The notes under the pieces were generated by a model that had not been told where the DNA came from, ran no database searches, and saw only the letters and a program-made list of their open reading frames with translations. The position numbers were made by a program, and so were the translations under genes. Below are positions 36,774 through 50,166 of a DNA stretch of 64,000 bases, piece by piece. Origin of the DNA: Thiodiazotropha sp040791665. GTDB taxonomy: Bacteria > Pseudomonadota > Gammaproteobacteria > Chromatiales > Chromatiaceae. The stretch's first letter is position 1. Each line of letters starts with the position of its first letter. Location: NCBI GenBank assembly GCA_040791665.1, contig JBFNNX010000016.1, positions 124,001 through 188,000 of the forward strand, given 5' to 3'.

Positions 36774-36927
36774 CAGCGTGCTGCCCCCTCGTGTCGTTCA
36801 ATCATTATGTTTTTAAGCGAATTCCAGGGAAGGCCCGCAGTCTATCCTTTGCCGCATTATCGTGTCAAGTAGCAAGAAAAGTAATATCCCCAATAAATTC
36901 AATTAGTTATTATGCTTTTGCGCCCAT

Positions 36928-36968
36928 AAAAAAACGGTATTGGGTTGAAATAACCCAATACCGTTTTT
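36928..36968 (-). terminator. Strong intrinsic terminator after tRNA-Leu
   Basis: A perfect stem of 12 base pairs (CGGTATTGGGTT / AACCCAATACCG), extended by five A-T pairs, with a five-base loop and T/A runs on both sides. It lies five bases past the tRNA-Leu 3' end, should end the tpiA-secG-tRNA transcript, and separates it from nuoA. Its symmetry means it could work in both directions. Confidence 0.9.
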
Positions 36969-36973
36969 ATTGT

Positions 36974-37058
36974 TGGTACCGATGGCCGGATTTGAACCGG
37001 CACGGCTTTCGCCACTACCCCCTCAAGATAGCGTGTCTACCAATTCCACCACATCGGC
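36974..37058 (-). tRNA. tRNA-Leu (GAG anticodon)
   Basis: An 85-base class II tRNA with long variable arm and encoded CCA. The anticodon stem-loop is CTATC-TTGAGGG-GGTAG with anticodon GAG; the acceptor GCCGATG pairs with CATCGGT. Located just after secG, the usual place for this tRNA in many gammaproteobacteria. Confidence 0.93.
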
Positions 37059-37074
37059 AAAATCTAGTCCGCGC

Positions 37075-37554
37075 TTACTCCTTAAGCCGCTCTGACGATT
37101 CCTCTACGGTTGCAGCGCCCTCGGTTTGCGAGGTCGCCTCCACCTGTCCGGCCGGTGTCTCTGCCTCGACCGCAGGTGCCGCCGCTTCAGCCGACTCGGC
37201 CGCCGGGGCAATGGCGGGTATATCGCTCTCTACCGGTACCGGCGGGATGTCACTCTGCTGAACCTCTTCCACCTGAACTGCAGGCGCCTGATCCAGTGCC
37301 TCCATGATACCGACCTGCTCATTTCTCTGGGAGGCAAAATAGGCCATCACCATACTGGTGACGAAAAACAGGGTCGCCAACAAGGCTGTTGAGCGGGTGA
37401 GAAACGAGGCGGATCCCTTGGCACCGAATACCGTACCCGAGGCGCCGCTGCCGAATGCGGCTCCCATGTCCGCACCTTTCCCGTGCTGTATCAGGATCAA
37501 TCCCACCAGGCCGACGGCCAGGAAGATATGAAACACGGTCAATATAGTTTGCAT
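37075..37554 (-). CDS. secG: Preprotein translocase subunit SecG
   Basis: A 159-residue protein. The first 75 residues are canonical SecG: two helices around LILIQHGKGADMGAAFGSGASGTVFGAKGSASFLTR. After residue 85 follows an unusually long acidic tail rich in Ala, Pro, Glu and Val (QVEEVQQSDIPPVPVESDI and so on), about 70 residues longer than in E. coli. SecG aids protein translocation through SecYE. ATG at 37554, 14 bases after tpiA; it continues into tRNA-Leu. Confidence 0.95.
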   Translation of the reverse strand: MQTILTVFHIFLAVGLVGLILIQHGKGADMGAAFGSGASGTVFGAKGSASFLTRSTALLATLFFVTSMVMAYFASQRNEQVGIMEALDQAPAVQVEEVQQSDIPPVPVESDIPAIAPAAESAEAAAPAVEAETPAGQVEATSQTEGAATVEESSERLKE

Positions 37555-37568
37555 TTGTTTATCCTAAT

Positions 37569-38321
37569 TCAATTCGCGGCGGTGCAGATACCCAGGAAAT
37601 CCTCCGCCGTCAGGGAGGCTCCTCCGATCAAACCACCGTCGATATCGGGTTTACCGATCAATTCTGCCGCATTTCCAGGCTTCATAGAGCCTCCATAGAG
37701 TATACGCAACCCTTCAGCGACTTCACCGCTCTTCTCCGCCACCCGGGCGCGAATGAACGCATGCACCTCCTGCGCCTGATCAGGGGTAGCCGTCTTGCCG
37801 GTGCCAATGGCCCAAACCGGCTCATAAGCGATAACGCCGTCAGTCAAGGCATCGACACCCTCAAGCTCAATCACCGCATCGAGCTGTCGAGCCACAACTT
37901 CATTGGTGGTACCCGCTTCCCGCTCTTCGAGGGTCTCGCCGATGCAGAGGATGGGCACCAATCCGGCAGCCCGCGCCACGGCATATTTCTTTGCCACCAA
38001 CTGATCACTCTCCGCATGGTAGGTACGCCGCTCGGAATGTCCCACGATGACATATTTGCATCCAAAGTCGTTGAGCATGGAGGCGGCAACTTCACCGGTG
38101 AAGGCACCGGACGACTCTGTCGACAGGTCCTGGCCTCCCCAAGCGACATCACTGCCTGAAAGCAGTTTCTGCACTTCAGGTAGATAGATATAGGGTGGAC
38201 AAACCGCCACCTCCGCGCTCTTGACATCACCGACACCGCGTTCGATGCCATCGAGCAAGCTGCGGACACTCTCGAGTGAACCGTTCATCTTCCAGTTTCC
38301 GGCAACCAGTGGTCTACGCAT
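37569..38321 (-). CDS. tpiA: Triosephosphate isomerase
   Basis: A 250-residue TIM barrel. It has the N-terminal GNWKMNGS with the catalytic Lys, VIVGHSERRTYHAE with the active-site His, VIAYEPVWAIGTGKTATPDQ with the catalytic Glu and loop 6, and LYGGSMKPGNA for phosphate binding. It interconverts dihydroxyacetone phosphate and glyceraldehyde 3-phosphate. ATG at 38321. Normal length and gene position (glmM-tpiA-secG). Confidence 0.97.
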   Translation of the reverse strand: MRRPLVAGNWKMNGSLESVRSLLDGIERGVGDVKSAEVAVCPPYIYLPEVQKLLSGSDVAWGGQDLSTESSGAFTGEVAASMLNDFGCKYVIVGHSERRTYHAESDQLVAKKYAVARAAGLVPILCIGETLEEREAGTTNEVVARQLDAVIELEGVDALTDGVIAYEPVWAIGTGKTATPDQAQEVHAFIRARVAEKSGEVAEGLRILYGGSMKPGNAAELIGKPDIDGGLIGGASLTAEDFLGICTAAN

Positions 38322-38420
38322 GCCTTCACTCCTGCGATCAAAAGAAAGCGCGCTAGCTTAACGGTCAATGGGTTTGAAATCAATCTCAATCGGCGGCGAA
38401 CCCGCTCAACTTCGCACTTC

Positions 38421-39767
38421 TTACTCGCTGGTGACCAGTTCCTTCACCGTAGCGGCGATATGGCTCGACAAGTCGTCAACCTTTGTCCCGTCATTCCCCT
38501 CCACCATGACGCGTATCAGCGGTTCCGTGCCCGATGGCCTGAGCAAGACGCGTCCGCCGCTGCCCATTTCAACCTCAGCTTCACGCACCGATCTTCGCAC
38601 CAGCTCCGAATTCATGATCTCTTGAGGAGTTCGGCTGCCGAGATGGATGTTAGTCAGTTTTTGCGGGTACTTGTTCATACCGGCACACAACTCACGCAAG
38701 GTGCTGTTCGTTGCGTACATCTCCTCCAATACCTGCAGGGCGGCAATAATCCCATCACCCGTGGTTGTACGGTCAAGGCAGATGATGTGCCCCGACTGTT
38801 CGCCGCCGAGCACCCAGCCTTTTTCTGTCAAGCGTTCCATGATGTAGCGATCCCCCACTTGGGTCCGCTCAAAAACCACGCCATGATCCCTCAGCGCATG
38901 TTCAAGTCCGAGATTGCTCATCAGGGTACCGACAACCGCCCCCTTGAGCACTCCGTGCCTCATCCTCGAACAGGCGATGATGTAGAGAATTTCATCACCA
39001 TCCACCTCATTGCCCTGATCGTCGACCATGATCAGTCGATCGCCATCGCCATCCAGGGCAATTCCCAGATCCGCATTATGCTCCAGCACCGCACTCTTCA
39101 AATATTTGGGATTTGTCGATCCGACGCCATCATTGATATTGAATCCGTTGGGTTGATTTCCGATGGCAATCACATCCGCACCCATCTCATCGAAGACATA
39201 TGGGGCAATGTTGTAGGTAGCTCCATTGGCGCAATCGACCACGATCTTCATGCCTTTGAAGCGGGTCTTGAGGGGAATTGTGCTTTTGCAGAATTCGATG
39301 TAGCGACCTTCTGCCGCCATCTTCTCGGCTCTACCCAGGTCGGACGAGTCGACTGTCACCAATGGCTTCTCCATCTGCGCCTCGATCGCCGTCTCAAGCT
39401 CATCCGGGAGCTTGAGGCCCTCGGCCGAAAAGAACTTGATACCGTTATCCTGATAGGGATTATGTGAAGCGCTGATGACGACCCCTGCCTGCGCGTGCAG
39501 GGTGCGGGTCAGGTAGGCAACACTGGGGGTTGGCATGGGACCCAACAAGGTGATATTGACCCCGGCCGCCGTCAGACCGGCCTCGAGCGCCGATTCCAGC
39601 AAGTAGCCAGAGATACGGGTATCCTTTCCGATCAGCACCCTGCTTTTGGTCTCGGTACCCAGAACCCTGCCTACGGCCCAGCCTAGTTTTAGGACAAATT
39701 CAGGCGTGATCGGCCCCTCACCGAATCGCCCACGCACCCCATCTGTTCCAAAATATTTCCGACTCAC
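38421..39767 (-). CDS. glmM: Phosphoglucosamine mutase
   Basis: A 448-residue alpha-D-phosphohexomutase. It has YFGTDGVRGRFGEGPITPEF at the start, the phosphoserine loop VVISASHNPYQDNGIKFF, the metal loop LDGDGDRLIMVD, a GGEQSGHIICLD sugar loop and RPSGTEPLIRVMVEG for phosphate. It converts glucosamine-6-P to glucosamine-1-P for UDP-GlcNAc synthesis. Start is GTG at 39767, giving MSRKYFGTDG. It follows folP by 18 bases. Confidence 0.97.
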   Translation of the reverse strand: MSRKYFGTDGVRGRFGEGPITPEFVLKLGWAVGRVLGTETKSRVLIGKDTRISGYLLESALEAGLTAAGVNITLLGPMPTPSVAYLTRTLHAQAGVVISASHNPYQDNGIKFFSAEGLKLPDELETAIEAQMEKPLVTVDSSDLGRAEKMAAEGRYIEFCKSTIPLKTRFKGMKIVVDCANGATYNIAPYVFDEMGADVIAIGNQPNGFNINDGVGSTNPKYLKSAVLEHNADLGIALDGDGDRLIMVDDQGNEVDGDEILYIIACSRMRHGVLKGAVVGTLMSNLGLEHALRDHGVVFERTQVGDRYIMERLTEKGWVLGGEQSGHIICLDRTTTGDGIIAALQVLEEMYATNSTLRELCAGMNKYPQKLTNIHLGSRTPQEIMNSELVRRSVREAEVEMGSGGRVLLRPSGTEPLIRVMVEGNDGTKVDDLSSHIAATVKELVTSE

Positions 39768-39785
39768 TCAACCATCCTCAATTAG

Positions 39786-40619
39786 CTATGTGGCGGATCT
39801 GACCGCCGACACCACTTTCAGTGCGTCAACCGTCTCACGCACATCATGTACCCTGATAATAGCGGCACCTCCCATAACGGCAACCACTGCCGCTGCGACA
39901 CTACCCATGAGTCTTTCGGTCACGGGCGGATCCCCCAGTATCGACCCGATCATCGATTTTCTTGATATGCCCACCAATATCGGGGCAGCGAGCTCATCCA
40001 ACGCCTGCAGTTCTTTCAAGAGGATCAAATTATGCTCAAGTGTCTTACCGAATCCAAACCCCGGATCGACAATCATATTGTGGCGCGCGATACCTGCGGC
40101 TTCACCCGCATCCAGACGCTGCCGCAGGAATGTCTTGACCTCTTCCACCACATCCCCGTAGTGGGGTGCATCCTGCATGGTTCTCGGTTTCCCCTGCATA
40201 TGCATGAGACAGACCGGAACGACCGTCCCGGCCGCCGCCTCAAGTGCACCGGGCTCCTGCAGCGACATCACGTCATTGATCATGCCGGCACCGGCGGAGA
40301 CCGCTTCACGCATAACCATTGGCTTGTTGGTATCGATGGAGATCGGCACGGGAATGGCCTGCGCCAGCCTTTCGATGATGGGAATGACACGATCGAGCTC
40401 TTCTTCTACAGATACAGGCTGCGCGCCCGGACGGGTGGACTCCCCGCCGATATCGATAATGGCAGCACCCTCCTCCACCATGTGCAGGGCGTGCTTTAAA
40501 GCCACATCAGGGTTCAGGAAACGCCCACCGTCTGAAAACGAGTCGGGCGTCAGGTTGAGAATACCCATGACCTGGGGCGAGCCCAGGTCCAGTTGTTTTC
40601 CTGCACAATCGAGAATCAA
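39786..40619 (-). CDS. folP: Dihydropteroate synthase
   Basis: A 277-residue pterin-binding enzyme. It has VMGILNLTPDSFSDGG, IIDIGGESTRPGA, PISIDTNKPMVM, INDVMSLQ, VDPGFGFGKTLEHN and IRVHDVRETVDAL. It joins p-aminobenzoate to dihydropterin pyrophosphate and is the target of sulfonamides. No ATG lies before the conserved region, so a TTG at 40619 (MILDCAGKQL) is the best start. It lies 15 bases after ftsH and is probably translated by coupling. Confidence 0.95.
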   Translation of the reverse strand: MILDCAGKQLDLGSPQVMGILNLTPDSFSDGGRFLNPDVALKHALHMVEEGAAIIDIGGESTRPGAQPVSVEEELDRVIPIIERLAQAIPVPISIDTNKPMVMREAVSAGAGMINDVMSLQEPGALEAAAGTVVPVCLMHMQGKPRTMQDAPHYGDVVEEVKTFLRQRLDAGEAAGIARHNMIVDPGFGFGKTLEHNLILLKELQALDELAAPILVGISRKSMIGSILGDPPVTERLMGSVAAAVVAVMGGAAIIRVHDVRETVDALKVVSAVRSAT

Positions 40620-40634
40620 TGAGAAACAGCTGTA

Positions 40635-42557
<1,923 letters not shown>

Positions 42558-42730
42558 GTCGTTCAAAGTGAAAAAACCTCTTTTATAATCCCGTTATCGT
42601 ACGGGATCCAAATCTTCCATATCGGCATTTGCATTTCGGGGGATGGGATTACGCCATCCGGCTCGGCCGAATTGTCAGTGATACCCCGAAAAAACCCTAA
42701 ACTTTTGTGCAAATAGCTGATTTTTTGGAC

Positions 42731-43369
42731 TTACTGGTTGGTACGGTACACCATCTTAAAGTTCCCCGCTACCAGATAGACCTCACGGCTTTTCGCCCGT
42801 GATGAGCCGGGTTTACGGCTCACCACCCGATTAAAATCACCACGAAGTGCCTTCAGGTAAGCGTCGAATCCCTCTCCCTGGAATACCTTAACGACAAAAC
42901 TGCCGCCTGGCTTTAACACTTCGCGAGCAAAATCGAGGGCCAGTTCGCAAAGATAGATAGCCCTTGGCTGATCAACGCTCGTAATACCTGTAACATTGGG
43001 CGCCATATCAGAAATTACAAGGTCCACGGCCTCCCCATCCAGGGATTTTTCCAGTTCTTCAAGGGGTTGCGTATCACGAAAATCCCCCTGTATAAACTCC
43101 ATACCGGCGATGGGGTCCATTGGGAGTATGTCCATCGCCACGATGCGCCCCTTCTCTCCCACCAGTTCCCGGGCTACCTGACACCACCCACCAGGGGCGG
43201 CCCCCAGGTCCACGACCTTCATGCCGGGTTTGAATATCTTATCTTTTTGCTGAATTTCCAGTAACTTAAACGCAGCCCTCGAACGATAGCCCGCCTTTTG
43301 CGCCTGCTTTACGTATTCGTCTTTGAAATGACGATCCAGCCATTGGCGACTGCTTTTACTGCGCTTCAT
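42731..43369 (-). CDS. rlmE: 23S rRNA (uridine-2'-O-)-methyltransferase RlmE
   Basis: A 212-residue FtsJ/RrmJ protein that methylates U2552 of 23S rRNA. It has SRQWLDRHFKDEYVKQAQ, YRSRAAFKLLEI, the SAM motif VVDLGAAPGGWCQ, DLVISDMAPNVTG and FVVKVFQGEGFDAY, which supply the K-D-K-E catalytic set, then SRAKSREVYLVA. ATG at 43369. It precedes ftsH, as in many gammaproteobacteria. Confidence 0.97.
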   Translation of the reverse strand: MKRSKSSRQWLDRHFKDEYVKQAQKAGYRSRAAFKLLEIQQKDKIFKPGMKVVDLGAAPGGWCQVARELVGEKGRIVAMDILPMDPIAGMEFIQGDFRDTQPLEELEKSLDGEAVDLVISDMAPNVTGITSVDQPRAIYLCELALDFAREVLKPGGSFVVKVFQGEGFDAYLKALRGDFNRVVSRKPGSSRAKSREVYLVAGNFKMVYRTNQ

Positions 43370-43800
43370 GAGACTGCTGAGTCCTTAATGACTGCATAAC
43401 CTACAGGTTAGATGATAATTGGCGTTCATTTCACATCAAATTACATGGATTGGATAATTTAACCGAATCCTATTCCTTAAAGTCTATTTTTTTAACCGCA
43501 AACTAACGCGAATCACCGCAAATGTACGCCTACTATAGCGAAGAGCATACCTGGCATTGATAGATGTTGATTGCTTGGTGAACCCTTTTCTCGACATTAA
43601 AGAATAATCAGGCTTTGGCTTATCTCAATCGCCGGATTTCATAAGCTTATGTTTTTTAATTTACGCATATTTGCGGTGATTCGCGTCCATTTGCGGCCTG
43701 CTCTTCTCTTAGAAACCGTTAGCACTAATCCAGCCTCAATGTTCCACTCGACGGGGAAAAGATATAGAATCCGCCTCCCCATACTAAAGAGATAGCCGCG
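43370..43800. other. Divergent intergenic region rlmE / yhbY
   Basis: About 430 bases between two divergent genes. The middle half is inverted-repeat element copy B (43494-43698). The remaining flanks must hold both promoters; I see no further gene. Confidence 0.5.
43494..43698. repeat. Inverted-repeat element, copy B (rlmE-yhbY gap)
   Basis: A 205-base element with 30-bp arms at 43494-43523 and 43669-43698. Both arms share ACGCGAATCACCGCAAAT, and about 25 of 30 bases match. The core has no ORF. It is more diverged from copies A and D than they are from each other. Confidence 0.8.
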
Positions 43801-44097
43801 ATGTCGCTTACAGCCGCGCAAAACCGCGCACTGAAAAAACTCGCCCACGACCTCAAGCCCGTCGTTATAGTCGGTCAGCACGGCCTGAGTGACAATGTGC
43901 TCAATGAAATCGACACCACACTCAACACCCATGAGCTGATAAAGGTCAAACTGGCGGGTGCGGACAAGGAGGATCGAAAAGAACTCAGCAATGACATTGT
44001 AGAACAACTGACGGCGGAACTGGTGCAGATCATTGGCCGCGTGGCAATCTTCTATCGCCCCAATCCGAAGAAAAAGAAGAACAGAATCGTTGTTTAA
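43801..44097 (+). CDS. yhbY: CRM-domain RNA-binding protein YhbY
   Basis: A 98-residue CRM-domain protein with KLAHDLKPVVIVGQHGLSDNVLNEIDTTL and the GxxG-type RNA-binding loop, followed by HELIKVKLAG and VAIFYRPNP. In E. coli YhbY associates with pre-50S ribosomal particles. It is one of only three plus-strand genes in the window and is divergent from rlmE and convergent with greA, with 14 bases between stops. Confidence 0.94.
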   Translation: MSLTAAQNRALKKLAHDLKPVVIVGQHGLSDNVLNEIDTTLNTHELIKVKLAGADKEDRKELSNDIVEQLTAELVQIIGRVAIFYRPNPKKKKNRIVV

Positions 44098-44111
44098 TAA
44101 ATTATGAATTT

Positions 44112-44588
44112 CTATTCATATCTCACTTCCAGAATCTCAAATTCCCTCGGCCCTCCCGGAGTCTCGAGAAACACATCGTCCCCCTCCTGTTTGCCGATCA
44201 GGGCACGCGCAATTGGTGAACTGACTGAGACCAGACCATGCTTGATATCGGCTTCGTCATCACCGACTATCTGATAGGTGAACTCCTCGTCGTTATCCAG
44301 TTCCAACACTACCACCGTGGCACCGAATACCACCTTCCCGCCAGCATCCAATTTAGTAACATCGATGACCTGGGCATGGGAGAGTTTACCCTCGATATCC
44401 TTGATCCTGCCTTCGATGAAGCTCTGTTGTTCACGGGCGGCATGATACTCCGCATTCTCCTTCAGATCGCCGTGCTCTCTCGCCTCGGCGATAGCTTTGA
44501 TGACTTTCGGCCGCTCGACGATTTTCAACTGCTTCAGTTCCTCTTGCAGCTTTGCAGCGCCTTTGGCTGTCAACGGTACCTTACTCAT
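44112..44588 (-). CDS. greA: Transcription elongation factor GreA
   Basis: A 158-residue GreA. The N-terminal coiled coil contains KVPLTAKGAAKLQEELKQLK and EAREHGDLKENAEYHAAREQQSFIEGRI with the acidic tip. The C-terminal FKBP-like domain contains VVFGATVVVLELDNDEEFTYQIVGDDEAD and SPIARALIGKQEGD. It rescues backtracked RNA polymerase by stimulating cleavage. ATG at 44588. Confidence 0.97.
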   Translation of the reverse strand: MSKVPLTAKGAAKLQEELKQLKIVERPKVIKAIAEAREHGDLKENAEYHAAREQQSFIEGRIKDIEGKLSHAQVIDVTKLDAGGKVVFGATVVVLELDNDEEFTYQIVGDDEADIKHGLVSVSSPIARALIGKQEGDDVFLETPGGPREFEILEVRYE

Positions 44589-44643
44589 CGGATCTATCCT
44601 CTGTGGTCCTATCTTTCTTCATCAGAAAAACCGCTATTAATCT

Positions 44644-44836
44644 GTCCGCAAATAAACGCGAATTAACGCAAATACTCAATTGATCGTTGTAAATCAGGCG
44701 ATGAGCAGGTTATTGGCGCCATGAAATCCCTCACTATCCATTGGATCATGTATGATTCATAAACAGACTATCTTGCCGAAACCCTCAAGTGCCTTATGTT
44801 TGCGACAATTGGCGGTGATTAGCGTCTATTTGCGGC
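44644..44836. repeat. Inverted-repeat element, copy C (greA-carB gap)
   Basis: A 193-base element with arms at 44644-44673 (starting GTCCGCAAATAAACGCG) and 44807-44836. About 23 of 29 arm bases match, so it is the most decayed copy. No ORF in the core. It fills most of the 270-base gap between carB and greA. Confidence 0.75.
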
Positions 44837-44860
44837 TTGTTTACTTTTTTCTACATGCAT

Positions 44861-48070
<3,210 letters not shown>

Positions 48071-48081
48071 TTAAAACTTCA

Positions 48082-48551
48082 GTCCGCAAATGAACGCGAA
48101 TGAACGCAAATTAAAAAAATCAGATTATGGAAGCATCATCATGCTGCCACACGAGTCTCCGCACACCCAGTCGAGGTGTGCCAAAATTGAGCAACAAACC
48201 AACCTTGAGTCCTGTTGCTCGAAGATAATTCATCACTTGAGCATCATGCTCGTTCGTCAGTGCCGATAGTGCCTTGAGTTCCAAAAGCAACCTGTTCTCC
48301 ACAATAAAATCTGCCACATAGTGGCCGACAACCTGCCCCTTGTACCTGACCTCTAAATGCTTCTGCCTTTCAAAGGACAGTCCCTGGCGCTCAAACTCAA
48401 GGCATAGAGCATTCTCATACACCGCTTCAAAAAAACCAGCACCTAACTCATTACTGACTTCATACCCGCAACCAATGACTCGCTTGCTAACAGCCTCTCC
48501 CTGTCTCTTCATCACAATTCCATTTGCGTTTATTTGCGTTCATTCGCGGAC
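48082..48551. mobile_element. Inverted-repeat element, copy D, carrying a GxxExxY gene
   Basis: A 470-base element between carB and carA. Arms at 48082-48111 and 48522-48551 match in 27 of 30 bases; the left arm starts GTCCGCAAATGAACGCG. The whole interior is one gene of the GxxExxY family. The right arm supplies the final three codons and stop of carA. Copies A, B and C have the same ends without a gene, so D may be the parent form of small derivatives. No transposase is visible and no clear target duplication is seen. Confidence 0.7.
48120..48512 (-). CDS. GxxExxY protein (PD-(D/E)XK nuclease-like)
   Basis: A 130-residue protein of the GxxExxY family. The name motif is GFFEAVY (G26, E29, Y32), followed by ENALCLEFERQGLSFERQ. 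A nuclease-like core has HYVADFIVENRLLLELKA, where the Asp and the E-x-K fit a PD-(D/E)XK active site. NAQVMNYL-type helix (HDAQVMNYLRATGLKVGLLLNFG) completes the family pattern. ATG at 48512 is used; GTG at 48515 precedes it. The gene sits between 30-bp inverted repeats and inside the carB-carA junction. The family's function is not established. Confidence 0.85.
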   Translation of the reverse strand: MKRQGEAVSKRVIGCGYEVSNELGAGFFEAVYENALCLEFERQGLSFERQKHLEVRYKGQVVGHYVADFIVENRLLLELKALSALTNEHDAQVMNYLRATGLKVGLLLNFGTPRLGVRRLVWQHDDASII

Positions 48552-49682
48552 TTTCATCAATTCGATAAAATGATCGAATACCGGCGCCACGTCATGGGGT
48601 CCCGGGCTGGCTTCCGGGTGGCCCTGGAAGCTGAAGGCGGGTTTGTCGCTGCGATGAATGCCCTGCAGCGTGCCATCGAACAGGGACCGATGGGTGGCGG
48701 TCAGGTGATCGGGGAGGCTCTGCTCGTCCACCGCGAAGCCGTGGTTCTGGCTGCTGATCATCACCGTGCCCTGCTCCAGATCCTGCACCGGATGGTTGGC
48801 GCCGTGATGGCCGAATTTCATCTTCATGGTCTTGGCGCCGGAGGCCAATGCCAGCAACTGGTGCCCCAAACAGATGCCGAACACAGGCATGCCTGTATCG
48901 ACGATCTTGCCGATGGCATCGATGGCGTAGTCGCAGGGCTCCGGATCACCCGGTCCATTGGAGAGAAAGACCCCATCGGGCTGCAACGCCAGAACATCTT
49001 CCGCCGGCATCTGCGCCGGCACCACGGTGACGCGGCACTCCCTGTCGACCAACATGCGCAGGATATTGCGCTTGATACCGTAATCGTAAGCCACTACATG
49101 ATACGGCAGCTTCTCGTCGATCGGATGGGGCGCCTCGGGATGGCCCTCTTCCAGCGACCAGGAGCCCTGAGCCCATTCATAGGGTAATGAGGTAGTGACT
49201 TCTTTTGCCAAGTCCATACCTTTCAGCCCGGGGAATCCCTTGGCCAACTCCAGTCCCTTGGCGGGATCGATATTGTCTCCCGCTATGATTGCGCCGTTTT
49301 GAGCGCCCTTCTCCCGCAGGATACGGGTCAGCTTGCGGGTATCGATGCCGGCAACGGCGACGATGCCGTGACGCTGCAGGTAGTGCTCGAGGGACTCCTC
49401 GGAGCGCCAGTTGCTGGTGATCAGCGGCAGGTCACGGATCACCAGGCCGGCGGCGTGAATCTGTGTGGACTCCTCATCTTCCTGGTTAATGCCGGTGTTG
49501 CCGATATGGGGATAGGTCAGCGTAACGATCTGCTGGCGATAGGAGGGATCGGTGAGAATCTCCTGATAACCGGTCATCGCCGTATTGAAAACCACTTCGC
49601 CGACGGTCTCACCCTCGGCGCCGATGGCTTCGCCCCTGAACCGGCTGCCATCTTCCAGGACCAGAATTGCGGGTTTTCTCAA
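48540..49682 (-). CDS. carA: Carbamoyl-phosphate synthase small subunit
   Basis: A 380-residue glutaminase subunit. It has AILVLEDGSRFRGEAIGAEG, TAMTGYQEILTDPSY, the class I amidotransferase nucleophile VFGICLGHQLLALASG, and FQGHPEASPGPHD with the His and Glu of the triad. A TTG at 49682 is preceded by GGAGAG at good distance and gives the family N terminus; a GTG at 49694 is the alternative. The last residues KVRE do not look like the usual CarA end: VRE and the stop are read from the inverted repeat of element D. A terminator-like hairpin lies just upstream. Confidence 0.95.
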   Translation of the reverse strand: MRKPAILVLEDGSRFRGEAIGAEGETVGEVVFNTAMTGYQEILTDPSYRQQIVTLTYPHIGNTGINQEDEESTQIHAAGLVIRDLPLITSNWRSEESLEHYLQRHGIVAVAGIDTRKLTRILREKGAQNGAIIAGDNIDPAKGLELAKGFPGLKGMDLAKEVTTSLPYEWAQGSWSLEEGHPEAPHPIDEKLPYHVVAYDYGIKRNILRMLVDRECRVTVVPAQMPAEDVLALQPDGVFLSNGPGDPEPCDYAIDAIGKIVDTGMPVFGICLGHQLLALASGAKTMKMKFGHHGANHPVQDLEQGTVMISSQNHGFAVDEQSLPDHLTATHRSLFDGTLQGIHRSDKPAFSFQGHPEASPGPHDVAPVFDHFIELMKVRE

Positions 49683-49705
49683 GAGTCTCTCCACTACAGG
49701 CGTGC

Positions 49706-49736
49706 AAAAAGGGGCAGGTCACGAAGTGCCTGCCCC
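49706..49736 (-). promoter_or_regulatory. Terminator-like hairpin in the carA leader (possible attenuator)
   Basis: On the minus strand GGGGCAGG-CAC pairs with GTG-(A)-CCTGCCCC around a TTC triloop, followed directly by TTTTT. That is an intrinsic terminator pointing into carA and ending about 24 bases before its likely start. With no gene on the same strand upstream, a leader attenuator controlling carAB is the natural reading, but no antiterminator or leader peptide has been worked out. Confidence 0.65.
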
Positions 49737-49784
49737 AGTGTAAGCAAAATCAGTTGGTTCCGAGCGGATCGGTCGAGGAAACAC

Positions 49785-49842
49785 CCGAAATAGTTGAACG
49801 GGTATTGTACTGATGGCGGATGAGGCTGTCTATCCTCTCGAT
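49785..49842. repeat. Segment repeated at 55092-55150
   Basis: GTTGAACGG-TATTGT-CTGATGG-CTATCCT-TCG appears in both places at roughly 80% identity by eye, in the same orientation. In each case an RTX 3' end lies at higher coordinates; at the right-hand site a broken vapBC pair intervenes. Confidence 0.6.
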
Positions 49843-49904
49843 GTCTTACTATCCCGGAGCGTTTATCCACTCTGGCATTTAAACCTGGTGCGGGTAATTC
49901 TTCA

Positions 49905-50166
49905 CCTGTTGAAGTACCTCATTACCCACGCCTGAAGGTACATGGTTGCCACAATTTCGGTCACTAGTCGGTCGACCTGGGTGTTGAGCACTACCTAACC
50001 GACAGCCTCGATCCGGCCGGCCTCGTTGGCCGGTGCATCGTACCAATGAGCAAGGCTACCTGTTCATCGGGACCGGCCTGAGGGGTGGTATGATAGTTGA
50101 GGCGTCAATACCGTACCTACCATTCAGGTAGTCATTACCCACGCCGCCGTTGAGCAGCTCATCCTC
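49905..50166 (-). pseudogene. Decayed copy of the RTX gene 3' end
   Basis: The plus-strand sequence here matches 55926-56110, the end of the intact RTX gene: for example CATTACCCACGCCTG, TCGACCTGG.T.TTGAGCA, CTCGTTGGCCGG.GCAT and GTACCAATG. A second block from 50106 matches 56250-56310 (ACCGTACC.ACC, CCCACGCC.CC). So about 120 bases are missing between the blocks. Frames are broken by small indels and stops. It is a dead copy of the secretion-signal end of the same protein, in the same orientation as the intact gene 6 kb away. Confidence 0.82.
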
